NCBI GenBank assembly: GCA_017642895.1
Contig: JAEPON010000004.1
Span: forward strand, 186,001-250,000
Source: Roseitalea sp.
Lineage (GTDB): Bacteria; Pseudomonadota; Alphaproteobacteria; Rhizobiales; Rhizobiaceae
DNA: 64,000 bases
Reading direction: 5' to 3'
Shown here: positions 34,634-43,641 of the stretch, in pieces
Position numbering within the stretch: the first letter of the stretch is position 1
Layout of the letters: every line of letters begins with the position of its first letter
Translations under genes and position numbers: made by a program
The notes under the pieces: generated by a model
What the model was told of the DNA's origin: nothing
Seen by the model: the letters and a program-made list of their open reading frames with translations, nothing else
Database searches by the model: none

Positions 34634-34675
34634 TAAGCTCGCATCCTTGATGCATCATGCGCAAGGGAGGATGTC

Positions 34676-35653
34676 ATGATCAGGACTGGACTTTTGGCCG
34701 GCGTGCTCGCGCTCGGGATCGGCGCGACCACAGCCAATGCCACCGAATTGAAGATGCTCGGGGGATTTCCGGAAAGCTTCGTCTTCACCGAGCAGATCGC
34801 CAAACCGTTCATGGACCTTGTCGCCGAGCAAAGCGGCGGTGCAATGAGTGTCGAATTCACCGGCCCCGACGCGGTTCCGACGTTCGAGCAGTTCGAGCCG
34901 GTGCAGGCAGGGGTGTTCGATGTCCTGTTCACGCATCCGGCCTACCATGCCGGCACGACACCGCTCGGCCTTGCGATTGATGCGATCGGCGCCGACCCGA
35001 CCGAGCGGCGCGAGGCCGGCATCATCGACTATATTGACCAGCACTATCGGGAACGCGGCATGAAGCTGGTCGCGGCGCCGGCCACCGGCTCGAAGGGGTT
35101 TCGCTACTTTCTCAAGGAGCCGGTCTCCGGTGAACCGGGGCTGGAGGGCCGCAAGATCCGGGGGACGGTCAGCTATCATCCGATGATCGAGGCGCTGGGC
35201 GGCTCGGGCGTGGTGATCCCGGGCGGCGAGGTCTATTCGGCGCTTCAGACGGGCGTCGTGGATGGCGCGGCATGGGGTCTGACCGGCGCCAGGGACTTCA
35301 AATGGTATGAGGTCGCCGACTACATGGCCGATCCGGTCTTCGGTCAGGTCGGCGTCATGATCTTCATGAACCTTGACGCCTGGAACGCTCTTTCCGACGA
35401 TGAGCGGGCGGCGCTGGAACGGGCAGCGGTCGAACTGGAGCAGAACTCCATCGCCCGGTTCGATGAACTGGCCGCAGCGGAGAAGGGGGAGCTGCTTGAA
35501 CTGGGGATGCAGATGACGGCGTTCTCCGACGCGGAAGCCGAACGCTTTGAAAGCCTGTGGTCGAACGGTGTGTGGAGCGTTGCCGAGGCCTCGGCTCCCG
35601 ATGCCGTCGCAGGCTTGAGGGAGCTTGCGCGGTCGGCCGGTCTTTCGGACTGA
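34676..35653 (+). CDS. TRAP transporter substrate-binding protein (DctP family)
   Basis: 325 residues; GGGAGG precedes the ATG. A Sec signal peptide covers about residues 1-22 (LLAGVLALGIGATTANA-TE). The DctP hallmarks are GLEGRKIRGTVSYHPMIEALG, the conserved arginine in IRG expected to bind a carboxylate, and GEVYSALQTGVVDGAAWG. TRAP systems import organic acids using ion gradients. The ligand may be a ureide or related acid, because ureidoglycolate lyase is in the same operon. Confidence 0.92.
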   Translation: MIRTGLLAGVLALGIGATTANATELKMLGGFPESFVFTEQIAKPFMDLVAEQSGGAMSVEFTGPDAVPTFEQFEPVQAGVFDVLFTHPAYHAGTTPLGLAIDAIGADPTERREAGIIDYIDQHYRERGMKLVAAPATGSKGFRYFLKEPVSGEPGLEGRKIRGTVSYHPMIEALGGSGVVIPGGEVYSALQTGVVDGAAWGLTGARDFKWYEVADYMADPVFGQVGVMIFMNLDAWNALSDDERAALERAAVELEQNSIARFDELAAAEKGELLELGMQMTAFSDAEAERFESLWSNGVWSVAEASAPDAVAGLRELARSAGLSD

Positions 35654-35658
35654 ACGCA

Positions 35659-36132
35659 ATGGATCGGCTGGGCCGCTGGCACGACACCAGTTCGCGGCTG
35701 CTGTTCATCGTCGCGGGGCTGGCATTGTGCGCGGCGACGGGCCTGTACCTGTTCGAGGTTGCCGCGCGCTATCTTTTCGACGCCCCGACGACCTGGTCGG
35801 GAGAGGCGGTGCAATACAGCCTCGCCATCCTGATCTTCGGCGCCTTGCCGGAAGTGACGCGCCGGAGCGCGCATGTCGCGATCGATATCGTGCCTTCATC
35901 CCTGCCCAAACGGCTGTCGGGCCGGCTGGAGCGGTTCAATTGCATGATGGGTGCCGGCGCGTGCATGGTTGCCGCTGCCATCGCCGGCAACGAAGCGTTG
36001 CGGCAGTTTGATCGCGGTCTTCTGACCAACGCAGCACATCCGATCCCGCGATGGTGGATCACGGCGATGATTGCGCTGGGACTTGCGTCGGCGGCGCTCC
36101 ATCTTCTGCGGCAGGGCGCCGGTCGCAGATGA
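35659..36132 (+). CDS. TRAP transporter small permease (DctQ family)
   Basis: 157 residues from the ATG at 35659, with four membrane helices (residues about 15-35, 50-70, 95-115 and 130-150). The DctQ pattern is seen: EVAARYLFDAPTTWSGEAVQY and RRSAHVAIDIV. It lies between the binding protein (5-base gap) and the large permease (4-base overlap). Confidence 0.9.
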   Translation: MDRLGRWHDTSSRLLFIVAGLALCAATGLYLFEVAARYLFDAPTTWSGEAVQYSLAILIFGALPEVTRRSAHVAIDIVPSSLPKRLSGRLERFNCMMGAGACMVAAAIAGNEALRQFDRGLLTNAAHPIPRWWITAMIALGLASAALHLLRQGAGRR

Positions 36133-37421
36133 GTTGGGTCGGTTTTCTCGGACTGGCGATCGGGTTGCTGCTTGTCCTTTTGTTTCTGGGCGTACGCGTC
36201 TTTGTCGGTTTTCTGGTGCTCAACATCGCGGGCGTTCTGTTGCTGCTCGGGCCGCGCGGCTTCGGCCTTTTCACCAATTCGCTGTTCGAGACGGCCACTT
36301 CGTCGACGCTGATGACCGTGGCCCTGTTCGTCCTGATGGGTGAGATCCTGTTTCGCTCAGGCACGGTCGGCGTCCTGTTCGACAGCGTGGACAGGCTCGT
36401 TGGCGGCCTGCGCGGCCGGCTCTATGCGGTGGTGATCGCGCTTTCGACGGTCTTTGGTGCGCTGTCGGGTTCTGCGGTCGCCGTTGCGGCGATGCTGGGC
36501 CGATCCGTCCTGCCGTCTATGCGGGCCCGGGGCTATGACACGCGGCTTTCGGCGGGCACCATTCTCGCCGGCGCGAGCCTTGCACCGATCATTCCGCCCA
36601 GCCTTGTCGCCATTCTTGTCGGCTCGCTGGCCGATGTCTCGATTGCCGGCCTGCTCGTGGCGGGGCTCTTGCCGGGCCTGTTGTTTGCCGGGCTCACGAT
36701 GACCTATGTGATGGTGCGTATCGGCAAGACGGCGACGCGTGAACAGCCGGTCGCGCACGATGGTTCGGCGCTTTTCGCGGTCGTTCGCATGCTGCCGTTT
36801 CTGGTCGTCATTTTCGCTGTCATGGGCATGATCATTCTGGGGGTTGCCACGCCATCGGAATCGGCGGCAACAGGCGTTCTGGGCGCGATCGTCGTTGCGG
36901 CGATCTTCCGGCGGCTGACACTGAAGATGTTGGCCGAGGCCGTCCTGTCGGCGACGCAGACCGCCGCGATCATCCTGATCATCGTGGCATCGGCCAAACT
37001 GTTCAGCCAGCTTTTGTCGCTGGCCGGCGCGACGCGCGGCCTCGTCAGCACGATCGGGGCACTCGACCTGTCGCCGGACATGATGTTTCTGGTGATGATG
37101 CTGATCCCGTTCGTGCTTTGCATGTTCATCGACTGGCTGGCATTCATGCTGCTGGCGATCCCCATCTACCAGCCCATCGTCGATGCCATGGGCTACGATC
37201 CGATCTGGTTCTGGACCCTGTTCATGATCAACCTCACCGTCGGCTCCATGACGCCGCCGTTCGGCTACACGCTTTTTGCGCTCAAGGGCGCCAATGAGGA
37301 TTTGTCGACGCGCGATGTCTTTGCCGCGGCCTGGCCGATTGTCGGTCTCTTCCTTGTCGGTATCGTCTGCCTCTGGGCGGCGCCCTGGCTGGTCACCGCC
37401 ATTCCGGGCCTGTTGCGGTGA
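36129..37421 (+). CDS. TRAP transporter large permease (DctM family)
   Basis: 430 residues with about twelve membrane helices. DctM landmarks: FVLMGEILFRSG, LSGSAVAVAAMLG, LAPIIPPSLVAILVG, GVATPSESAATGVLGA and LTVGSMTPPFGYTLFALKG. The ATG overlaps the small permease stop. It is the ion-driven channel of the system. Confidence 0.93.
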   Translation: MSWVGFLGLAIGLLLVLLFLGVRVFVGFLVLNIAGVLLLLGPRGFGLFTNSLFETATSSTLMTVALFVLMGEILFRSGTVGVLFDSVDRLVGGLRGRLYAVVIALSTVFGALSGSAVAVAAMLGRSVLPSMRARGYDTRLSAGTILAGASLAPIIPPSLVAILVGSLADVSIAGLLVAGLLPGLLFAGLTMTYVMVRIGKTATREQPVAHDGSALFAVVRMLPFLVVIFAVMGMIILGVATPSESAATGVLGAIVVAAIFRRLTLKMLAEAVLSATQTAAIILIIVASAKLFSQLLSLAGATRGLVSTIGALDLSPDMMFLVMMLIPFVLCMFIDWLAFMLLAIPIYQPIVDAMGYDPIWFWTLFMINLTVGSMTPPFGYTLFALKGANEDLSTRDVFAAAWPIVGLFLVGIVCLWAAPWLVTAIPGLLR

Positions 37422-38377
37422 ACTGGCGCGCCCACGACACGGCCGTGTCCCACTTCATCTTGTCGAGCGATGAGCCGGGGCTTCGGCTCCATCTGCGCAT
37501 GCGGGGCGAGGGCGGCCCGCCCGTGCTGTTCGTGCATGGCGCGACCTATGCCAGCCGGCTCTATGACATTCCGCATCCGGGAGCCAGTTGGCTCGAAGCG
37601 ACGGCGAGGGCGGGATTTTGTGCCTATGCGGTCGATGTGCGCGGTTTTGGCCGGTCGCATTCAAAGGCGATGACGGCGGCGACCAGGCCGTATGGCCGCT
37701 CACGCGAGGTCATCCGTGATATTGATGATGCCGTCCGCTGGATCTGCGACCGGCACGGCACAGAGAAGATCGTCCTTGCCGGCGGTTCCTGGGGCTCGAT
37801 CGCGGCAGGGCTTTTCGCGTCGACCATCGGCCGCGGCCGTGTCGAGCGGCTGATGCTTTACGCGCCTATCTTCGCCGAGCGCAATGAGGGCTGGATCGGC
37901 CTTTTGGCCGACCCCGAAGACCAGACCCGTTTCAGCCCCCACTGGACGGGTTGCCGCCGCGTCGATGAGGCTGGCACCCGCGCCCGTTGGGATGCCGAAA
38001 TCACGGCGCCCGACATTTCGGACTGGCGCGATGAGGCGGTGTTGCAGGCCCTGGTGCAATCCTCCCTGTCGGATGATCGTTCGTCCGGAGACGTCACGCC
38101 GCCTGCGTTCAGGGCGCCCAACGGGGCCTATGCCGATCTTTGGGAGGCGTTCAACGGCCGGCCGCTCTATGATCCGGCGATGCTTGACGCGCCGCTCTTG
38201 TTGCTGCGCGCCAGCAATGACCCGACATCGACGCGCAGCGATGCGATGGCGCTGCTCGAGCGTGCGGGCTCTTTGCGTAAGACCTATGCCGAAGTCGCCA
38301 ACGGGTCGCATTTTGCCAGTGCCGAGCGGCGCGCTTCCGACCTTTTTGCCTTGTGCAACGGGTTTCTCCTGTCATGA
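37418..38377 (+). CDS. Alpha/beta hydrolase
   Basis: 319 residues starting at a GTG that overlaps the TRAP permease stop (GTGA). The hydrolase core is clear: oxyanion-hole HGATYAS, nucleophile Ser in AGGSWGSIA, acid Asp in RASNDPTS and His in ANGSHFASAE. Coupling to a TRAP importer and closeness to ureidoglycolate lyase suggest hydrolysis of an imported ester, lactone or amide. The exact substrate is unknown. Confidence 0.88.
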   Translation: MNWRAHDTAVSHFILSSDEPGLRLHLRMRGEGGPPVLFVHGATYASRLYDIPHPGASWLEATARAGFCAYAVDVRGFGRSHSKAMTAATRPYGRSREVIRDIDDAVRWICDRHGTEKIVLAGGSWGSIAAGLFASTIGRGRVERLMLYAPIFAERNEGWIGLLADPEDQTRFSPHWTGCRRVDEAGTRARWDAEITAPDISDWRDEAVLQALVQSSLSDDRSSGDVTPPAFRAPNGAYADLWEAFNGRPLYDPAMLDAPLLLLRASNDPTSTRSDAMALLERAGSLRKTYAEVANGSHFASAERRASDLFALCNGFLLS

Positions 38378-38431
38378 TCCGGCATGCCGGTGCGCCGATG
38401 CGCGCGGCGCGCCACGAACAAGGCATCGATC

Positions 38432-38545
38432 ATGGACGCATTCCGCCATCGGATCGGCAGTGACTGCCGCACGGACCCTGCAAAGGCGCGGAATCAAGCG
38501 GCGTGGGCCAAGGATCTCTGGCCGCAGGGCCTGTTGGCGGCATGA
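38432..38545 (+). CDS. Possible 37-residue ORF coupled to allA
   Basis: An ORF from the ATG at 38432 ends with a TGA that overlaps the allA-type start (ATGA). The predicted peptide (MDAFRHRIGSDCRTDP...) has no recognised motif and there is no good ribosome site. It is the only coding candidate in the 164-base gap and may be chance or a translational coupler. Confidence 0.2.
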   Translation: MDAFRHRIGSDCRTDPAKARNQAAWAKDLWPQGLLAA

Positions 38546-39033
38546 CGCGCGCGATCACGATCGAGCCGATCTCCAGATTGGCTTTTGCACCGTTCGGCGA
38601 TGTGCTGGACAGCGAAGGTGAGCCTGACCGCATGATCAATCAAGGCCTTTGCGGCCGCTTTCATGACCGCGCGCGGCTCGATTTCGCCGATGGGCGGGCC
38701 GGCATCAGCCTGTTTCAGGCCGAGCCGCGATCTCTGCCGCTGATGCTCGAGATGGTCGAGCGCCATCCGCTGGGCAGTCAGGCTTTCGTGCCGATGAGCC
38801 TTGATCCGTTCCTCGTCACCGTCGCGCCGGACCAAGCCGGCCGGCCCGGACGGCCGCGCGCGTTCCAGACGGCGGTGGGGCAGGGGATCAATTTTCACCG
38901 GGGCACATGGCACGGCGTTTTGACGCCTCTGTCCGAGCCGGGGCTTTTTGCCGTCATCGACCGGATCGGCGAGGGCGCCAATCTGGAAGAACACTGGTTT
39001 GAAACGCCTTATGTGGTCGAACAGCCAGCGTGA
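38542..39033 (+). CDS. allA: Ureidoglycolate lyase
   Basis: 163 residues, normal for AllA. Family features: EPISRLAFAPFGDVLD at the start, GISLFQAEPRSLP, LEMVERHPLGSQAFVPM, and AVGQGINFHRGTWHGVL with the active-site histidines. AllA splits ureidoglycolate into glyoxylate and urea, the last step of allantoin breakdown. It converges on the beta-hydroxyaspartate cluster, whose first enzyme consumes glyoxylate. The ATG at 38542 is preferred over an in-frame upstream start. Confidence 0.9.
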   Translation: MTRAITIEPISRLAFAPFGDVLDSEGEPDRMINQGLCGRFHDRARLDFADGRAGISLFQAEPRSLPLMLEMVERHPLGSQAFVPMSLDPFLVTVAPDQAGRPGRPRAFQTAVGQGINFHRGTWHGVLTPLSEPGLFAVIDRIGEGANLEEHWFETPYVVEQPA

Positions 39034-39062
39034 ATGGTAACCTTTGTGCGCTTGGCCGGCGG

Positions 39063-40028
39063 TCAGAAATCGACCTCGATGGCGATGCCCTTTTCGACCG
39101 CCAGATCGACCACCGTGGCGGCGACCGCAAGGTCTTGAAGCCCGACACCGGTGCCGTCGAACACGGTGATCTGGTCGTTTGATGTGCGGCCGGGATCGGT
39201 GCCGTTGATCACCGCGCCGATCTGGCCGACATCGCTGTGGCCAATGAGGCCCTCGGCCACCGCATGTTGCGCCTCGCCGATCGAAACCGATTGCGCGACC
39301 TCGTCGGTGTAGACGCTGGCGCGGGCCAGAAGCTGCGGTTCGACCTCCTTTTTGCCCTTGGTGTCGGTGCCCATACAGGCCAGATGGCAGCCGGGCGACG
39401 CCTGATCGGCCTTCAGGATCGCATCGAAGGACGAGGTGATCGAGATGATCACGTCGGCCTGGCGCATGCCGTCCAGTTCGACCGCCTCAAACGGCAAGCC
39501 GGCTTCGTCGGCGACCTTTTCGATGTTGGGCAGCATCTCGGGGTGGAAGTTCCAGCCGATCACCTTTTCGAAGGCGCGCTGCTCCAGCGCCGCGCGAAGC
39601 TGGAAGGTGGCCTGATGGCCGGCGCCGATCATGCCGATGACCCTGGCGTCCTTTCTTGCGAGGTGCTTGATCGACACTGATGAGGCGGCCGCCGTGCGCA
39701 GCGCGGTCAGAAGGTTGCCGCCGACCATCGCCGAGGCGCGGCCCGTATCTGGGTCGAACAGGAACACGGTCGACTGGTGGTTGATGATGCCATGGCGCTC
39801 AAGGTTCTGCGGCCAGTAGCCGCCGGCCTTCAGGCCCAGCGTCATGCCGGCCCGGTCGAACCCGCCCTTGAAGCCGTAAAGCGCATCGACATGGCCGATC
39901 GCCTCGCGCACCACCGGAAAATTGTAGGCATCGCCCGACGCCATGGCGGCAAAGACCTTTTCGACGGCATCGAATGCGGCCTGCCGTGTCATCAGGTCGG
40001 CGATCTCGCGTTCGGGGACGATCAGCAT
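39063..40028 (-). CDS. bhcD: Iminosuccinate reductase, ornithine cyclodeaminase/mu-crystallin family
   Basis: 321 residues. The NAD(P) motif GMIGAGHQATFQLRAAL follows KDARVI, and KAGGYWPQNLERHGIIN gives the substrate-site lysine and arginine of the family. In the beta-hydroxyaspartate cycle BhcD reduces iminosuccinate to L-aspartate. The call rests on its place as last gene of a bhcABCD-ordered operon; alone it would be annotated ornithine cyclodeaminase. A 112-base gap with a strong hairpin separates it from bhcC. Confidence 0.88.
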   Translation of the reverse strand: MLIVPEREIADLMTRQAAFDAVEKVFAAMASGDAYNFPVVREAIGHVDALYGFKGGFDRAGMTLGLKAGGYWPQNLERHGIINHQSTVFLFDPDTGRASAMVGGNLLTALRTAAASSVSIKHLARKDARVIGMIGAGHQATFQLRAALEQRAFEKVIGWNFHPEMLPNIEKVADEAGLPFEAVELDGMRQADVIISITSSFDAILKADQASPGCHLACMGTDTKGKKEVEPQLLARASVYTDEVAQSVSIGEAQHAVAEGLIGHSDVGQIGAVINGTDPGRTSNDQITVFDGTGVGLQDLAVAATVVDLAVEKGIAIEVDF

Positions 40029-40056
40029 GGGGTTTCCTCATCATTGATTGGTGCGC

Positions 40057-40078
40057 CCGCGCCGGCGCCTCGGCGCGG
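40057..40078 (-). promoter_or_regulatory. Stem-loop between bhcC and bhcD
   Basis: CCGCGCCG-GCGCCT-CGGCGCGG is a perfect 8-bp stem with a 6-base loop, in the 112-base gap between bhcC (stop at 40141) and bhcD (start at 40028). With no T-run it is more likely a processing or stability element than a full terminator. Confidence 0.45.
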
Positions 40079-40140
40079 TAGCCGGGGCGGCACGGGCGTG
40101 GCGCAGGTCGTGGTTCTGGCCGTTTCCCGCCCAGCCGGCG

Positions 40141-41304
40141 TCAGTAGGCCTTGCCGCGGGCCGAGACCGGCCACAGCGTTTCGACCTTGCCGTTGCGCAC
40201 GCCGACATACCAGTCATGGACATTGGCGGTCGGATCGCAATGGCCGGGCACGAGATGCAGCTTTTCGCCGACCTTCAGAACGCCGTCCGGGTCGGCGATG
40301 ACGCCGTGCTCGTCCGAGCATTTGACATATTCGACATCGGTGCGGCCGTGGATGACCGGCAGGCCGCTGTCGACCGACTGGGCCTTGAGGCCGGCGTCGC
40401 AGATCGCCTTGTCGGCTTTGGCGTGGCTCATCACCTGGGTGAGGATGAAGAAGGCGTTCTCCCATTCGCCCTGGTCGATCCGATTGCCGTCCTTGTCGAG
40501 GATGCGGCCATAATCGGCATCCATGAAGGCGTAGGAGCCGCATTGCAGCTCATTGTAGACGCCCGAATTGCTCTCGAAATAGTAAGAGCCCGTGCCGCCG
40601 CCCGAAACCAGTTCCGGCTCCAGTCCCACCGCTTTCAGCGCATCGACCGCCTCCTTGACCATGGCGATGGCGACATCGAGCTTGGCCTTGCGGTCGTCAT
40701 AGCTGTCCATGTGCTGCATCGCGCCCTGATAGGCCTGGATGCCGGTGAATTTCAGGCTCGGGGCCGCGTCGATTGCCTTGGCGATGGCCACGACATTGTC
40801 CGCGCCGATCACGCCGCAGCGGCCGGCGCCCACGTCCATTTCGATGAAGCATTCGAGGGTCGTGCCGTGGCGCTGAGCGGCCTCCGACAGTTCGGCGACA
40901 CTGGCGATGTCATCGACGCAGACGATGATCCGCGCGCCGAGCTTCGGCAACTGTGCCAGCCGGTCGATCTTTTTGGGGTCGCGCACCTGGTTGGAGACCA
41001 GCACGTCCTTGATGCCGCCGCGCGCGAAGACTTCGGCTTCGGAGACCTTCTGGCAGCACACGCCGACGGCGCCGCCGAGTTTTTCCTGCAGCTTGGCCAC
41101 ATCGACCGACTTGTGCATCTTGCCATGCACGCGATGGCGCATGCCATGCGCCCTGGCATAGTCGCCCATCTTTTTGATGTTTCGCTCCAGCGCATCGAGA
41201 TCGAGCACAAGGCACGGCGTCTGGATATCGGCGGCGTCCATGCCGGGCAGGGCGGGAACGTCGAAGCCCACTTCGAGATCATCGAATTTGACAGGCGCGT
41301 TCAT
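40141..41304 (-). CDS. bhcC: Beta-hydroxyaspartate aldolase (D-threonine aldolase-like, fold type III)
   Basis: 387 residues from the ATG at 41304 (GGGAGA upstream); the open frame runs on into bhcB but lacks a start signal. The PLP lysine lies in HRVHGKMHKS near residue 51, and the C-terminal metal site is GHCDP. VSGGGTGSYYFES binds phosphate. It condenses glycine and glyoxylate into erythro-beta-hydroxyaspartate. It lies in bhcA-B-C-D order. Confidence 0.9.
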   Translation of the reverse strand: MNAPVKFDDLEVGFDVPALPGMDAADIQTPCLVLDLDALERNIKKMGDYARAHGMRHRVHGKMHKSVDVAKLQEKLGGAVGVCCQKVSEAEVFARGGIKDVLVSNQVRDPKKIDRLAQLPKLGARIIVCVDDIASVAELSEAAQRHGTTLECFIEMDVGAGRCGVIGADNVVAIAKAIDAAPSLKFTGIQAYQGAMQHMDSYDDRKAKLDVAIAMVKEAVDALKAVGLEPELVSGGGTGSYYFESNSGVYNELQCGSYAFMDADYGRILDKDGNRIDQGEWENAFFILTQVMSHAKADKAICDAGLKAQSVDSGLPVIHGRTDVEYVKCSDEHGVIADPDGVLKVGEKLHLVPGHCDPTANVHDWYVGVRNGKVETLWPVSARGKAY

Positions 41305-41318
41305 GACACTTTCTCCCT

Positions 41319-42284
41319 TCATTGGGTCCAGGGCAGCGTGTCGAGGTCGACATTGCCGCCGGTAATGATGATGCCGACCCGCTTGCCGGCGAACCGGTCG
41401 CGGTTCTTCAGGATGGTGGCGAGCGGTACCGCGGAACTGGGTTCCATGACGATCCGCACATGCTTCCAGGTGATTTTCATCGCGTCGATGATTTCCTGTT
41501 CCGATGCCGTCAGAATGTCCGAGACATGGTTGGAGACGAAGTGCCAAGTCAGCTCCTTGAGCGGCACTTTGAGGCCATCGGCCACCGTCACCGGCGCGTC
41601 GTCGGCGATGATGTGGCCGGCCTTGAAACTGCGACAGGCATCGTCGGCCTGTTCGGGTTCGGCGGCGATGATCTGCGTTTCGGGCGCCAGTGTCGACAGC
41701 GTGAGGCAGGTGCCCGAGATCATGCCGCCGCCGCCGATCGGCGCGACGACGATGTCGAGCCCGTCCGTCTGTTCCACGAACTCCTTCGAACAGGTGCCCT
41801 GGCCGGCGATGACACGCGGATCATTGTAGGGATGGACGAAATCGCCGCCGGTTTCGGCCTGTACGTCGGCGAAGGTCGCCTCGCGCGATGTGGTGGATGG
41901 CTCGCATTCGGTGATTTTGCCGCCATAACGGCGCACCGTGTCCTTCTTGGCCTGGGGCGCGGTGCGCGGCATCACCACATTGCAGGGGATGCCGCGCAGC
42001 ATCGCCGCATAGCTCAGGCACGAGGCGTGATTGCCCGACGAATGGGTGGCGACGCCCTTTTGCGCCTGGTCGTCATCAAGGCCGAACACGGCATTGGTGG
42101 CGCCGCGCACCTTGAAGGCGCCGGGCTCCTGAAAGTTCTCGCATTTGAAGAACAGGTCCGCCCCGGTCAACTCGTTCAGATAATCCGACGTGCGTACCGG
42201 CGTGCGCCGGATGTGCGGCTTGATCCGCTCATGGGCGGCCAGCATGTCGTCATAGGACGGAGGCTGCATCTGCTCGTCTCCCAT
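41319..42284 (-). CDS. bhcB: Beta-hydroxyaspartate dehydratase (serine/threonine dehydratase-like)
   Basis: 321 residues, fold type II PLP. The PLP lysine is in GAFKVRGATNAV (about residue 58), with SSGNHASCLSYAA and the phosphate loop GGGGMISGTCL. It dehydrates beta-hydroxyaspartate to iminosuccinate. The ATG shares one base with the bhcA stop (TGATG). Alone it could be a threonine or hydroxyaspartate dehydratase; the operon order decides. Confidence 0.9.
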   Translation of the reverse strand: MGDEQMQPPSYDDMLAAHERIKPHIRRTPVRTSDYLNELTGADLFFKCENFQEPGAFKVRGATNAVFGLDDDQAQKGVATHSSGNHASCLSYAAMLRGIPCNVVMPRTAPQAKKDTVRRYGGKITECEPSTTSREATFADVQAETGGDFVHPYNDPRVIAGQGTCSKEFVEQTDGLDIVVAPIGGGGMISGTCLTLSTLAPETQIIAAEPEQADDACRSFKAGHIIADDAPVTVADGLKVPLKELTWHFVSNHVSDILTASEQEIIDAMKITWKHVRIVMEPSSAVPLATILKNRDRFAGKRVGIIITGGNVDLDTLPWTQ

Positions 42285-43474
42285 CAGGCGGCCGCCTTGT
42301 GCGCTGCGGCCGGGTTGGCGCGGTAATGGTCCTGGGCGGCGGCGACGCCCGAGCCCAATTCGATGTCAAGGCCAAGATCGGCCATGCACATTTCGGCGGT
42401 GGCGATGCCCGACAGGATCATCACGTCGGTCAGGCTGCCGAGATGCCCGATGCGGAACACTTTCCCCGCGACTTCGCCTAGGCCGACGCCGAAAGCGACG
42501 CCATAGGTCTGCGCGGCGTGGGCGACGATGTCGTTGGCGTTGAAGCCCTCGGGCGTGCGGATCGCCGACACAGTGTCCGAATGAACATCCGGCGAGACGG
42601 CGCAGAGTTCCAGTCCCCAGGCGGCGACGGCTGCGCGGACGCCCTCGGCGATCCGGTGATGGCGAGCGAAGACATTGTCCAGTCCCTCTGCCAGCAGCAT
42701 GGCACAAGCCTGGTTGAGGCCGTTCAGCAGCCCCACGGCCGGCGTATAGGGATAGGCATTGTTGGCATAGCCCTTGGCCATGTCATGCACGTCAAAGAAG
42801 GTGCGCGGCAGCGTGGCTGTCCTCGTCGCGGTCATCGCCTTTTCGCTGAAGCCGACGATGGCGAGCCCGGGGGGCAGCATGAAGCCCTTCTGCGAACCGG
42901 TGACGGCGATATCGACGCCCCATTCGTCAAAGCGGAAATCCATCGAGGCGATCGAGCTGACGCCATCGACGAACAAAAGGGCAGGGTGGCCTGCATCATC
43001 GAGCGCCCGGCGGACGGCGGCAATGTCGGAGCGGACGCCTGTGGCGGTTTCGTTGTGGGTTGCCAGAACCGCCTTGATCGTCCGGTTCGTGTCGCGCTTG
43101 AGGATGTCGGCATAGCGGTCGGCGGGCAGGCCTTCGCCCCACGGCGTTTCGACGATCTCGACGGTCAGGCCGTGGCGCTGGCACATGTCGATCCAGCGAT
43201 GGCTGAACATGCCGTTGCGCGCGGCCAGCACCGTGTCGCCGGGGGAGAGCGTGTTGGTCAGTGCCGTCTCCCAGCCGCCGGTGCCGGTGGACGGGAAGAC
43301 GAAAATCTCGGCGCTTTCCGATTTGAGCACTTTTTGTACGCCGGCGCGGGCGGGATGCAGGATCTCGCCAAACAGCGGCGACCGGTGGTCGATCGTCGGC
43401 ATGTCGCATGCCCTGCGCAGGCTTTCGGGGATGTTTGTGGGCCCTGGTATGAAAACCGGATTTTGAAAGCTCAT
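42284..43474 (-). CDS. bhcA: L-aspartate:glyoxylate aminotransferase (serine-glyoxylate aminotransferase-like)
   Basis: 396 residues from the ATG at 43474 (AGGGAGG upstream; an adjacent in-frame GTG is possible). Fold type I class V features: FIPGPTNIPESLRRAC, FPSTGTGGWETAL, the PLP lysine in TGSQKGFMLPPG, and a conserved C-terminal RIGHLGSLTD. It transfers the amino group of aspartate to glyoxylate, giving glycine and oxaloacetate, the entry step of the cycle. Confidence 0.9.
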   Translation of the reverse strand: MSFQNPVFIPGPTNIPESLRRACDMPTIDHRSPLFGEILHPARAGVQKVLKSESAEIFVFPSTGTGGWETALTNTLSPGDTVLAARNGMFSHRWIDMCQRHGLTVEIVETPWGEGLPADRYADILKRDTNRTIKAVLATHNETATGVRSDIAAVRRALDDAGHPALLFVDGVSSIASMDFRFDEWGVDIAVTGSQKGFMLPPGLAIVGFSEKAMTATRTATLPRTFFDVHDMAKGYANNAYPYTPAVGLLNGLNQACAMLLAEGLDNVFARHHRIAEGVRAAVAAWGLELCAVSPDVHSDTVSAIRTPEGFNANDIVAHAAQTYGVAFGVGLGEVAGKVFRIGHLGSLTDVMILSGIATAEMCMADLGLDIELGSGVAAAQDHYRANPAAAHKAAA

Positions 43475-43535
43475 CACGGCCTCCCTGAAACAGTTGCGTC
43501 AAATTACCGGATGCGCGGAGCGAAGGAAATTTTTT

Positions 43536-43610
43536 TGAAAAGATTTTTCATATTTGGTACAGGGAGAAATCGGCAGCATTGTCAATCGCTTATGTTTTTC
43601 ATATGATGAA
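43536..43610. promoter_or_regulatory. Candidate BhcR operators in the bhcA-bhcR promoter region
   Basis: Two related palindromes lie between the divergent genes: TGAAAA-GAT-TTTTCA at 43536-43550 and TTCAT-ATG-ATGAA at 43598-43610. TTTTTCATAT recurs at 43544-43553 and 43595-43604, 51 bases apart. The region is AT-rich compared with its surroundings. IclR regulators commonly bind TGAAA/TTTCA-type palindromes. Confidence 0.6.
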
Positions 43611-43641
43611 GTCGCAATTCACGCCATAGAGGAGGTAGGTC

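Noticed and set aside
34643..34660. GATGCATC-like palindrome before the dctP-like gene
   Set aside because: Short and isolated from the TTCCAT-type sites, so there is no reason to call it an operator.
40048..41829. 593-codon + strand ORF
   Set aside because: It spans the antisense of bhcC and part of bhcB; composition is that of a shadow frame.
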